The translations under genes and the position numbers were made by a program. A model generated the notes under the pieces. The model made no database searches. It was not told the origin of the DNA and saw only the letters and a program-made list of their open reading frames with translations. Of a stretch of 45,463 nucleotides of DNA, positions 14,442 through 22,514 are shown in pieces. Position 1 is the first letter of the stretch. Every line of letters begins with the position of its first letter. The stretch comes from Patescibacteria group bacterium (GTDB lineage: Bacteria; Patescibacteriota; Patescibacteriia; Patescibacteriales; UBA12465), in NCBI GenBank assembly GCA_028705215.1, contig JAQWDY010000006.1, positions 1 through 45,463 of the forward strand, in the 5' to 3' direction.

Positions 14442-15572
14442 ATGAAAATTGCGCAAATAGTCTGCGCCTACCCCCCTTATGCCGGCGGTATTGGAAGCAG
14501 CGCCTATAAACTATACGAGTTACTAAAAAATGATTACGAAATTATAAACTTTAGTCCACAAAACACTAAAACTTGGCTAAAAAAAGGTCATGGCGCTGTT
14601 TTATTTTCCCTGCTTCGCGATTTAAAAAAATTTGATTTAATTTATCTGCACTATCCCTTTTTTGGAACCGCAGAAATAATTTGGCTTTTTAAAATAATCC
14701 ATCCGCAGACTCGTCTTATCATCCATTATCACATGGATGTAAAAAACAGCTCATTTTTAAACAAGCTCTTAAGTGTGCCTAGTCGACTAATTCGCAACTC
14801 CCTGTTAAATAAGGCAGAAATAATAGTAAGCGCTTCGCTTGATTATATTAAACACAGCGAAATTAAAAAATTCTACCAGCGCTTTCCGGAAAAATTTCGT
14901 GAAGTTCCCTTCTTTATCGATACTGATAAGTTCAAACCTCAAGAGTTAGATCTTCCTAGTCAAAATAGAATTATCGCCAAAACCAAAGATTTAATAAAAC
15001 AAGTAAACCGTCTTTTTATAAAAAGAGATAAGTTTGATTTAATTTTTATTGGTGGTTTGGATAAGGCCCATTATTTTAAGGGGGTGCCCGTCTTGCTTGA
15101 AGCTCTCTCTTTAATTTTAGAACATAGATGGCGCTTAAATATTATCGGCAGTGGCGATAAGGAAGATGATTATAAAAATTTAGCCAAATCCTTGGGGCTA
15201 GAAAAAAATGTCAATTTTTTAGGTAAATTATCTGAACCTGACTTAATTAAAACCTTGCAAAAATCTGATGCCCTAGTTCTTCCGTCCATAAATAACAACG
15301 AAGCCTTTGGCATAGTTTTAATCGAGGCGCTTGCCTGTGGCATTCCGGTTATTGCCTCTGATTTACCCGGTGTCAGAAAAGTCTTTACCAACAAAAAAGA
15401 GGGCTTGCTAGTAAAGGCGAGCAGTCAAGATGATTTAAAAGAAAAGATAGAATTTTTAATAAATAATGAGAAAATAAGAATAGAAATGGGAAAAATGGCG
15501 CGCATTCTCGCCGAAAAGAAATACAGTCCAAAAAACAGTAAAGAAATTTATGAAAATTTGTTTAATAAATAA
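14442..15572 (+). CDS. GT4-family glycosyltransferase
   Basis: 376-residue GT-B fold enzyme. The N-terminal domain starts IAQIVCAYPPYAGGIGSSAY, the usual glycine-rich acceptor-side loop of GT4. The C-terminal donor domain has FIGGLDKAHYFKGVPVLLEAL, RLNIIGSGDKEDDY and the EX7E motif EAFGIVLIEALACGIPVIAS (Glu287 and Glu295), which binds the nucleotide sugar. It is cytoplasmic or membrane-peripheral, since no membrane segment is visible. It begins 1 nt after the DUF2304 gene and overlaps the next GT4 gene by 23 nt, so it is part of the same operon. Acceptor and donor cannot be told from sequence. Confidence 0.9.
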   Translation: MKIAQIVCAYPPYAGGIGSSAYKLYELLKNDYEIINFSPQNTKTWLKKGHGAVLFSLLRDLKKFDLIYLHYPFFGTAEIIWLFKIIHPQTRLIIHYHMDVKNSSFLNKLLSVPSRLIRNSLLNKAEIIVSASLDYIKHSEIKKFYQRFPEKFREVPFFIDTDKFKPQELDLPSQNRIIAKTKDLIKQVNRLFIKRDKFDLIFIGGLDKAHYFKGVPVLLEALSLILEHRWRLNIIGSGDKEDDYKNLAKSLGLEKNVNFLGKLSEPDLIKTLQKSDALVLPSINNNEAFGIVLIEALACGIPVIASDLPGVRKVFTNKKEGLLVKASSQDDLKEKIEFLINNEKIRIEMGKMARILAEKKYSPKNSKEIYENLFNK

Positions 15573-16599
15573 TCTTCTCCCCCCCTATAATCGTGGCGGC
15601 GCTGAAAAAGTCCTGATAAAAATGGCGACTGACTTAAAACAAAAAAATGATGTTTTTATTATTACCACTCGCCCCCATAAGCCAGACTTAGGTATAAATT
15701 CAGATTTTAGAACTTTATACATAAAATCCAATTATTATAATCTTTACAAAAAAAATATAATCTATCGCTTATTCTGGCAAATTTCCAACATCTATTCTTT
15801 CAAACAATTCCAAGAAATTCTTCATATTTTGAACACCGAAAAACCCGATCTAGTAATCACTCACAATCTCATGGGCCTCGGGCACATGAGTGCGCTTGCC
15901 ATTAGTCAGCTTGCAATCACTCATCATCATTTCCTTCATGATATTCAGCTACTTCATCCTTCTGGATTAATGTTTTACAGCAAAGAAAGAATATTAAATT
16001 CCCTGCCCGCTAAAATATATCAAAAACTAAGTCGAAAATTTATTGGCTCTCCTGACCTTATCATTTCTCCTTCAAATTGGCTGCTACAAGAACATTTACG
16101 TCGTGGCTTCTTCCCCACATCTAAAACTGAAATTCGTCCCTTCACAGAAACTATAGAAGATTCTGATAAAACAACCCCCAGTGGGCCTAAGAAAAATTTA
16201 TTTTTTGCCGGTCAAATTGAAAAACACAAAGGCATCATTTTTCTTATCAAAGCTTTTTTAAAATTAGCCCCCGATGACTTCACTTTGAAAATTGCGGGCA
16301 CAGGCAGTCTCTTAAAAAAGGCTAAAAAAATCGCCAAGAATGATAAACGCATCACCTTCTTTGGTAATCTAGACAAAGCGGTTTTAAAAACAGAAATGAA
16401 AAAAAGCGACCTTCTAATAGTCCCTTCCTCTTGTTACGAAAATTCCCCCCTAATTATTAGCGAAGCAAGAGCTCTTAAAGTACCCGTACTAGCCAGTCGC
16501 ATTGGAGGTATTCCTGAAGCGGTTGGAAAAGACGACAAACTATTTACCCCCCTGTCAGCAAGCGACTTATTTGCCAAAATAAAAGATTTCAATAAATAA
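15550..16599 (+). CDS. second GT4-family glycosyltransferase of the operon
   Basis: 349-residue GT-B enzyme. It begins MKICLINNLLPPYNRGGAEK, the typical GT4 N-terminal loop, which fixes the start at 15550 although this overlaps the previous gene by 23 nt in another frame. The donor domain shows LFFAGQIEKHKGIIFLIKAF, LKIAGTGSLLKKA and ENSPLIISEARALKVPVLAS (Glu297 and Glu305 as the EX7E pair). A His-rich stretch, THHHFLHD, lies near residue 125-131. It is the last plus-strand gene and ends before a bidirectional terminator. The substrate is not predictable. Confidence 0.9.
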   Translation: MKICLINNLLPPYNRGGAEKVLIKMATDLKQKNDVFIITTRPHKPDLGINSDFRTLYIKSNYYNLYKKNIIYRLFWQISNIYSFKQFQEILHILNTEKPDLVITHNLMGLGHMSALAISQLAITHHHFLHDIQLLHPSGLMFYSKERILNSLPAKIYQKLSRKFIGSPDLIISPSNWLLQEHLRRGFFPTSKTEIRPFTETIEDSDKTTPSGPKKNLFFAGQIEKHKGIIFLIKAFLKLAPDDFTLKIAGTGSLLKKAKKIAKNDKRITFFGNLDKAVLKTEMKKSDLLIVPSSCYENSPLIISEARALKVPVLASRIGGIPEAVGKDDKLFTPLSASDLFAKIKDFNK

Positions 16600-16612
16600 A
16601 ACTTAAGCCAAT

Positions 16613-16641
16613 AAAAAAACAGCACGATAATGCTGTTTTTT
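16613..16641. terminator. bidirectional intrinsic terminator between convergent genes
   Basis: AAAAAACAGCA, loop CGATAA, TGCTGTTTTTT: an 11-bp stem with A-run and T-run arms, so each strand ends in a U-run. It separates the plus-strand glycosyltransferase operon from the minus-strand epimerase gene and can serve both. Confidence 0.88.
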
Positions 16642-16651
16642 ATTATTTTAT

Positions 16652-17674
16652 TTAATTTTCAAAACGATGAAGTTTCTTGTGCGCTTTAATATCAAAAATA
16701 GTTTTTTTCAAGCCATTTTCTAAGGTAACAACTGGCATCCAACCTAGTTCATTGCGTGCCAAATGAGTATCAGGCAAGATTAGCTCTGTCATAAATAATA
16801 AATTATCGGCGTGAGATACCTTTGATTGTGAGTTTGTTTCTGCTAAAATAATGTTTACCAAATCAGTTAATTTAAAGTTAACGTCAGATCCAATATTTAG
16901 TGGTCCCGCTAAATTAGAAGCCATTACTTTTTCTATAGCATCTAAAACATCATCAATATAACAAAAGGAAGAAGAAAAATTTTCATCACCATTTATAACA
17001 ATATCCTTATTCTCTAAAGCATTATTGATAAAATCAGGTATCATTTGACCATCTTCTGATTGCATGCGCGGACCATAGACACGGAAAAGACGAATAATTT
17101 TTGCATCTAAATTATAAATCGAACGATAGTTAGCTACCATGGTTTCTGAAAAACGCTTCCCTTCATCATAGGAACCTCTATCGGTTAAATGATTAACCTG
17201 GCCTAAATCTGATTCACGGGCCTTAAAGTTAGGGTCATCTCTATGACGCAGACCATAGACAACTGAGGAAGAAAATTGCAAAAACTTCGACTGATAAGAA
17301 AGCGCTAAGTCTAACAAATTCTTCACCACATAAGAATTGGCCTCTAAAATAGCGAGGCGATTTTCTAAAAAATTGCGGGGTGACATTGGGCAAGCTAAAT
17401 TATACACTTCTTGTATTCCCTGAAATTCTATCTTAAAACGTTTTAGTTCAGGAAAGGCGGCAAAATTAATCGGTGTGGCTAAATTATGATTGATAAAGAT
17501 AAAGTCTGGATTAGAAAGAAGATGATCGATATTGCGCTCTGAACCAGAAATAAAATTATCAATACAAATTACTTTAGAAGTTTTTAACAACAAGTCACAC
17601 AAATGAGAACCAATAAAACCTGCTCCACCCGCAACAATTACATTTTTTTTATCAAATATTATTTTCTTTCCCAT
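16652..17674 (-). CDS. NAD-dependent sugar epimerase/dehydratase, UDP-glucuronate decarboxylase-like
   Basis: 340-residue extended SDR enzyme. The Rossmann motif GGAGFIGSHLCDLL is at 16-29. YNLACPMSPRNFLEN (91-105) and the catalytic Y-x3-K in SYDEGKRFSETM (Tyr169, Lys173) closely resemble UDP-glucuronate decarboxylases (UXS), which form UDP-xylose. RLFRVYGPRMQSEDGQMIPDFI and the SSFCYIDDVLDAI region are also typical. It is probably cytoplasmic and supplies a nucleotide sugar to the nearby glycosyltransferases. The precise product (UDP-xylose or a related sugar) is uncertain. It lies 8 nt downstream of the protease gene. Confidence 0.85.
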   Translation of the reverse strand: MGKKIIFDKKNVIVAGGAGFIGSHLCDLLLKTSKVICIDNFISGSERNIDHLLSNPDFIFINHNLATPINFAAFPELKRFKIEFQGIQEVYNLACPMSPRNFLENRLAILEANSYVVKNLLDLALSYQSKFLQFSSSVVYGLRHRDDPNFKARESDLGQVNHLTDRGSYDEGKRFSETMVANYRSIYNLDAKIIRLFRVYGPRMQSEDGQMIPDFINNALENKDIVINGDENFSSSFCYIDDVLDAIEKVMASNLAGPLNIGSDVNFKLTDLVNIILAETNSQSKVSHADNLLFMTELILPDTHLARNELGWMPVVTLENGLKKTIFDIKAHKKLHRFEN

Positions 17675-17681
17675 ATTTTTA

Positions 17682-19706
17682 CTAATTATTTATCTTTATT
17701 ATATCAGCCTTTACGCCTTTAATAAAGTCTTCTGAGTAAGCATAGAATGATTCCAATAAATTACCGCTCGCATCAAAACCGCGAACATGAGGCGCTCCCC
17801 CTGAATAAGCGCTAAGAATAATATCATTTACGCCATCATTATTTAAATCGCCACTTGCAATATAGGCACCGCGTAACCAGTTGTTGTTATAAGCTTGAAA
17901 GCTTTTTTTAACTACACCACGATTGGTAAATATTTTTACCTCCGCTTTTCGACCGGGGCCAGGGCTGACAATAATTTCTGCCTTATTACGATCAACTCGA
18001 CCATCAATATTAGAAACTGTTAAATTTACACCCCCTCTAAAATCTTTTTCATAAGCAAGAAATATCCCTTGTAACTTGCCACTAGCTGAAAAAATTCGTA
18101 ACTGAGGCTCAGCTCCCGCCTGCAGCGCTACTACTATTTCTAATTCACCCTGACCATCTATATTGCCTGCTGCTACCTGCACGCCTCCCTGCCAATTGCT
18201 GTCAACAGCTAAGAAGGATTTCTGTAAATTACCACGACTGTTAAATATTCTAACTTCTGCTAAACGTCCTTTTTGCGGCGCTACTATTATCTCTCCTTTG
18301 CCATCATCATCTAAATCAGCAACTGTAACATTTACCCCGCCCCGATAATTTTTTTCAAAGGCAAGAAAACTAAACTTAAATTTACCACTGGCATCATAAA
18401 TTGAAACTTTTGGTTCCTGTCCTGATGTTGCCCCAACAATTAATTCCTGATCACCGTCACCTTCAATATCAAAAGCACTAAAATCAGCTTGAAAATTAAA
18501 AATATCATCTTCTAAGCGAACAACAAGATCACCATTTACTGCTGTTAATCTTGGCACCTCGCCTTCCCCAGTTGGCACTATCACCAGGCGACTAACCTGT
18601 TTATACAAATTTTCCTTTGCCATCGAAATTGCCTTATCCACATTTAAACGACCATTACCTAAAAGACCAGCATAATCTGGATTTAAAGCATCAATTTTAT
18701 CAGTTGAAGCCAATAGAATATTAACAATTTCTCGACGTGATAATTCTGGATTAGCCTCACTGATTAAGGCCAAGGTAGCACTCACTAAAGGCGCCGCTAA
18801 AGAGGTTCCTGAAAAATAACCATCATAATATTTGTCAGCCTCTACTACCCCTTTATTTGTTACCGTATTGAAGAAACTAATCCCGGGAGCGCTAATATCA
18901 ACGCAGGTGGAACCATAACTGGAAAAGCTGGTCTTTTGATCAAGGGCGTCAGTAGCGGCCACGCCAATTACCATATTCTCTCCAATCAATTTGCCGTCAT
19001 AACAAACTGGATAAAGTTTTGTTTCATCAATATTATAGCCTTGTCCTGAGGCCTGTTCATTACCAGCTGCCGCTACTATCATTATTCCTGCACGATGTGC
19101 TCTATAAATAGCCTCTTGCAAGCCCTCACTGTAATTTAATGTACTAAAACTTAAGTTAATAATATGTGCGCCATTTAAAATTGCATAATCAATCGCACGA
19201 ATAACATCACTGGTACGTCCTTCACCCTTATCATTTAAAGCTTTAAGTGGCATAATTTGTGCCTTCCAAGTAAGACCGGCTACTCCTTTTTTGTTATTTC
19301 CGGAAGCAGCAATAATACCCGCCACTAAAGTGCCGTGGGAGATTCCCATCTTAGTCCAGCCATCTTTTAGTTTAGGATTAGGATCATTTGTATTATCCGT
19401 AAAATCCCAACCATAGATATCATCAATGAAGCCATTTCCATCATTATCTTTTCCGTCTTCTGCTATTTCTGCTTGATTGCGCCAAATATTATCTTTTAAG
19501 TCAGGGTGATCAATCTGTATGCCCGAATCAATAACTGCGATAATAGTATGGGGGCTACTGGCCGCCTTGCTCCAGGCCTTTTCAGCGGCGATACGATGTA
19601 GGTACCACTGGTTTTGATAAAAGGGATCATTTGGAGACAGGGCAGCTGAAACCGGCCCAGCGATAAGACAGGATAAAATAAAAAAAGATGTTATGATTTT
19701 TTTCAT
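17682..19706 (-). CDS. secreted subtilisin-like serine protease with C-terminal repeat (FG-GAP-like) domain
   Basis: 674 residues. The signal peptide is a Lys-rich start and hydrophobic core, with probable cleavage after VSA at residue 21. The S8 peptidase domain (about 30-365) has the full triad: Asp60 in AVIDSGIQIDHPDL, His124 in SHGTLVAGI and Ser302 in SGTSLAAPL, plus oxyanion Asn216 in AAAGNE. From about 370 to 674 there are five or six repeats of about 50 residues, each with a GGVNVTVADLDDDGKGEIIVA-type block followed by a VRIFNSRG-type block; this resembles FG-GAP/VCBS propeller blades with Asp-rich calcium loops. There is no pro-domain of normal size. It is likely exported and cell-surface or extracellular. 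It lies in a glycan gene cluster and has its own promoter candidate. Confidence 0.92.
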   Translation of the reverse strand: MKKIITSFFILSCLIAGPVSAALSPNDPFYQNQWYLHRIAAEKAWSKAASSPHTIIAVIDSGIQIDHPDLKDNIWRNQAEIAEDGKDNDGNGFIDDIYGWDFTDNTNDPNPKLKDGWTKMGISHGTLVAGIIAASGNNKKGVAGLTWKAQIMPLKALNDKGEGRTSDVIRAIDYAILNGAHIINLSFSTLNYSEGLQEAIYRAHRAGIMIVAAAGNEQASGQGYNIDETKLYPVCYDGKLIGENMVIGVAATDALDQKTSFSSYGSTCVDISAPGISFFNTVTNKGVVEADKYYDGYFSGTSLAAPLVSATLALISEANPELSRREIVNILLASTDKIDALNPDYAGLLGNGRLNVDKAISMAKENLYKQVSRLVIVPTGEGEVPRLTAVNGDLVVRLEDDIFNFQADFSAFDIEGDGDQELIVGATSGQEPKVSIYDASGKFKFSFLAFEKNYRGGVNVTVADLDDDGKGEIIVAPQKGRLAEVRIFNSRGNLQKSFLAVDSNWQGGVQVAAGNIDGQGELEIVVALQAGAEPQLRIFSASGKLQGIFLAYEKDFRGGVNLTVSNIDGRVDRNKAEIIVSPGPGRKAEVKIFTNRGVVKKSFQAYNNNWLRGAYIASGDLNNDGVNDIILSAYSGGAPHVRGFDASGNLLESFYAYSEDFIKGVKADIIKINN

Positions 19707-19717
19707 ATAACACCTTT

Positions 19718-19745
19718 ATAATAACACAAAAAGTCTATTTTACAA
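19718..19745 (-). promoter_or_regulatory. promoter candidate of the subtilase gene
   Basis: On the minus strand TTGTAA (19745-19740), a 16-nt spacer and TATTAT (19723-19718) lie 12-39 nt before the ATG at 19706. A short stem (AGTCT / AGACT) followed by T5 overlaps the -35 region and may end transcription from the glycosyltransferase gene upstream. Confidence 0.45.
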
Positions 19746-19750
19746 GACTA

Positions 19751-20965
19751 TTAATCAAAGTTAGTTATTTCTCGCAAAGTCTCACGAGCACATTTCTCCC
19801 AACTAAATTTCTCTGCCCTTTCATAACCTCGGCTAATCAATTTTTCCCTTAATTTTTGATCTTTAATTAACAAGGCCATCGCCGCTGCTATTGCCTCCTT
19901 ACTTTGATGATCAAAGCTTAAAAAAGCATCACCTCCCACTTCTTTAAAAACGGCAATATCAGAGGCAGCTACTGGTACACCACAAGCCATAGCCTGTAAT
20001 AAAGGGATGCCAAAACCCTCATGCTTTGATGGAAAAATAAAAGCTGAAGCGCCAGCTAAAATATAAGGCAAATCTGCCTCATCTATCCAACCGGGCATAA
20101 TTACATCTTCATTTAAATTATATTCTTCGATAATATACTTTACCTCATCATAACCAAAACTAGCATCACCGATTAAAACCATTTTTTCTTTCACCTCAGG
20201 ATTATCCTCCCTTAAGATAGATAAAGCCTCAATTAAAACTGGGATATTTTTCTTCTTTTCAATACGACCTATGTAGAGAAAATAAGGGAATTCCAAATCA
20301 TATTTTTCCTTAATTTCAGATATTTTTTTATTATCATCTATTTTTCTATAGCTGTCATTATTATAACCATTATGTACAACCCTTATCTTATCTTTTTTTA
20401 CCTGGGGATAGACATTTACTATTTCGTTCTTAGTAAAATGGGAAACTGTAATTATTTTCTTGGCCCGATTAAGCGCAAACTCAGTTGACCAGTACAAGTA
20501 ATCAATTGACTCCGAGTGATACTTACCACGAGTAACAATTCGTACCACCAATTCAATCAATTTACGTAAAATTGGCTTATCAGTTTTTGCCTTAGCAGAA
20601 CGATAGAGACTGCTCTCACGAGTAAAGGCTATATCATGAATCGTGTTTACTGTTTTTTTTGGATATATTAAAGGCATGGTATGAGCAGGGATAAATAAAA
20701 CATCTGGGCGATGCCATATCATTTCCCAACTTAAACGCCCTAAAGTCCAAAAAGAATAAAGCGGCCAAGCTAGAACTCGAAAAGAAAAATTAAGATTATC
20801 AACCACTGCTGCCTTCAATTCCTCCGACGGCTCTTCATTTAAATAAAGCCAATATTTATTCTCTTTATCTAAACGAGCTAAATTTTTGATTAGGTAAAAA
20901 GAGTACCATTCGGTACCGGTTTTTCGTTTTAAATTGGCGCGTGAAGCATCTATGCCTATTATCAT
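19751..20965 (-). CDS. GT4-family glycosyltransferase with modified EX7E motif
   Basis: 404-residue GT-B enzyme. It begins MIIGIDASRANLKRKTGTEWY, as in GT4 mannosyltransferase-like proteins, with NTIHDIAFT and KIITVSHFTKNEIV in the N-terminal domain and an extra stretch of about 35 residues (120-155). The donor domain has YIGRIEKKKNIPVLIEAL, LIGDASFGYDEV and EGFGIPLLQAMACGVPVAAS. Here the second Glu of EX7E is Gln324 (Glu316 is kept). It lies between mreB and the subtilase gene. It is probably involved in surface glycan assembly; the substrate is unknown. Confidence 0.9.
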   Translation of the reverse strand: MIIGIDASRANLKRKTGTEWYSFYLIKNLARLDKENKYWLYLNEEPSEELKAAVVDNLNFSFRVLAWPLYSFWTLGRLSWEMIWHRPDVLFIPAHTMPLIYPKKTVNTIHDIAFTRESSLYRSAKAKTDKPILRKLIELVVRIVTRGKYHSESIDYLYWSTEFALNRAKKIITVSHFTKNEIVNVYPQVKKDKIRVVHNGYNNDSYRKIDDNKKISEIKEKYDLEFPYFLYIGRIEKKKNIPVLIEALSILREDNPEVKEKMVLIGDASFGYDEVKYIIEEYNLNEDVIMPGWIDEADLPYILAGASAFIFPSKHEGFGIPLLQAMACGVPVAASDIAVFKEVGGDAFLSFDHQSKEAIAAAMALLIKDQKLREKLISRGYERAEKFSWEKCARETLREITNFD

Positions 20966-20966
20966 A

Positions 20967-20997
20967 TAAAAATAAACGGACCCTTTCAGGTTCGCTT
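20967..20997 (-). terminator. terminator-like hairpin between mreB and the GT4 gene
   Basis: On the minus strand AAGCGAACC, loop TGAAAG, GGTCCGTTT forms a 9-bp stem with one mismatch and one G-T pair, followed by ATTTTTAT. The U-run ends directly at the ATG of the next gene (20965). It could end mreB transcription, or act as a leader hairpin for the glycosyltransferase gene. Confidence 0.55.
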
Positions 20998-21005
20998 AAA
21001 ATAAT

Positions 21006-22013
21006 TTATTTAGTTGCTAAAATACTGCGCTTATAGGAATCTAAATTATCAAGCGCAATACCAGTTCCCTTGGCAACACATAACATCGCATCATCAGCAA
21101 TATAAACTGGCACACCAGTAGTACGTGATATTAATTGGTCCATATTACGTAATAGAGCGGTGCCTCCAGTAATCACTATTCCTTTGTCAATAATATCAGC
21201 TGACAATTCTGGGGGAGTTTTATGTAACACTTTTTTAGCCGCAGTAATAATAGATTCTAGTTCGTGTTGAATTGCCTCAGTAACATCATCGCTGGAAACT
21301 GTTATGCTTCGTGGCAAGCCGGTAACAATATCCCGTCCGCGCACTTCCATGTACAACTTATCTTCAATATATAAAGCTGAGCCAATATTAATTTTAACCT
21401 CTTCCGCCGTTCTTTCTCCAATCGCTAAATTATATTTTTTACGAATAAACTCCAAAATAGCATCATCTAATTTATTCCCGCCCACTCGAACTGAGGTTGA
21501 AGCAACTACTCCACCTAAAGAGATAACCGCCATTTCTGCAGTGCCACCACCAATATCAATAACCATATGTCCAGTGGCAGAGCCAATTGGAATATCCGCA
21601 CCAATCGCAGCCGCTACCGGCTCTTTAATAATATAGGCCGCCTTAGCACCAGCAGCAATAGTTGCCTCAATAACAGCCCTTCTTTCAGTAGAAGATATGC
21701 CAGCAGGAACAGCAACCATTACTTCCGGACGAAAAAGACGCAAGCCCCCTAGAGTTTTGTTAATAAAATAACGTATCATTGCTTCGGTAGCACGATAATC
21801 AGCAATAACTCCCTCTTTTAAAGGTTTTACCGCCATAATTGTATCTGGCGTTCGTCCCAACATATCCTTAGCCTCATTACCAACTGCTAAAATCTTTTTA
21901 TCGGCAATAGAAACTGCAACCACACTAGGCTCATTAACAACAATACCGCGCCGCGGCAAATATACTAATGTATAGGTTGTTCCAAGATCAATTCCGATCT
22001 GTTTTATAAACAT
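21006..22013 (-). CDS. mreB: MreB actin-like protein, copy 1
   Basis: Bacterial actin that forms membrane-bound filaments guiding lateral wall synthesis. 335 residues. Phosphate loop 1 is IGIDLGTTYTLVYLPRRG (residues 7-24), phosphate loop 2 is VIDIGGGTAEMAVISLGG, and the adenosine motif is VITGGTALLRNMDQLIS. MEVRGRDIVTGLPRSI is a characteristic MreB segment. It is not beside mreCD; a second MreB is encoded at 26727-27767 with those genes. This copy sits between a receiver protein and a glycosyltransferase gene and may be a specialised paralogue. Confidence 0.93.
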   Translation of the reverse strand: MFIKQIGIDLGTTYTLVYLPRRGIVVNEPSVVAVSIADKKILAVGNEAKDMLGRTPDTIMAVKPLKEGVIADYRATEAMIRYFINKTLGGLRLFRPEVMVAVPAGISSTERRAVIEATIAAGAKAAYIIKEPVAAAIGADIPIGSATGHMVIDIGGGTAEMAVISLGGVVASTSVRVGGNKLDDAILEFIRKKYNLAIGERTAEEVKINIGSALYIEDKLYMEVRGRDIVTGLPRSITVSSDDVTEAIQHELESIITAAKKVLHKTPPELSADIIDKGIVITGGTALLRNMDQLISRTTGVPVYIADDAMLCVAKGTGIALDNLDSYKRSILATK

Positions 22014-22061
22014 AATATTACAATATAACTACGACTATTTATTCTACTCATTTTAGCGCCT

Positions 22062-22505
22062 TTAGTCAATCACTAAATCAAATTCCCCCTCATCATCGTT
22101 AGGCTCAAGTTCCCCTTTGTTTTTATTCTTTATAATTTTAATAACCTTCTCGGCAAAGGAAAAGGTGTCAAAATCCTCTTTAAAAAATACGTAATCAGCG
22201 CCCATCTCCAAACTTCTCTCCCGACTATCTTCATCACTTAAATCAGTGAAAATAAAGACTTCTTTTTCACCTAATTCATCGTCGGCTTTTATTCTTTGTA
22301 GCAATTCAAAACCTTCTACCTTAGGTAAAATTAAATCTAAGACAATATAGTCTGGCTTAAACTTGCGTAAATGTTTTAATATTTCATCATCATCATTGTC
22401 AGCTTCATTTATCTCTACATGAAAGCCAGCATTGTTAAACTGAGCCTCAAGACCATAGAGCAAATTAACATCATCTTCTATAATAAAAATTTTTTTATCT
22501 CTCAT
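22062..22505 (-). CDS. receiver-only response regulator
   Basis: 147 residues: a single CheY-like receiver domain and an acidic C-terminal tail (GELEPNDDEGEFDLVID). The phosphorylation site is complete: acidic pocket Glu10, Asp11 and Asp12, acceptor Asp57 in VLDLILPKVEG, Thr87 in FIFTDLS and Lys109 in YVFFKED. There is no DNA-binding output domain, so it probably acts by protein contact. No histidine kinase is encoded in the window. It lies between rfbB (9 nt upstream) and mreB copy 1, which suggests a link with surface sugar or shape control, but this is only context. Confidence 0.9.
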   Translation of the reverse strand: MRDKKIFIIEDDVNLLYGLEAQFNNAGFHVEINEADNDDDEILKHLRKFKPDYIVLDLILPKVEGFELLQRIKADDELGEKEVFIFTDLSDEDSRERSLEMGADYVFFKEDFDTFSFAEKVIKIIKNKNKGELEPNDDEGEFDLVID

Positions 22506-22514
22506 ATTTTTAAA

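Noticed and set aside
13434-16599. Type IV pilus operon, because of the PilB-like gene
   Set aside because: No pilin, PilC, PilT or prepilin peptidase is nearby; the following genes are glycosyltransferases.
17682-19706. Lipoprotein anchoring of the subtilase through Cys13
   Set aside because: The residues before the Cys (ILSC) do not fit a good lipobox, and a better signal peptidase I site follows at VSA.
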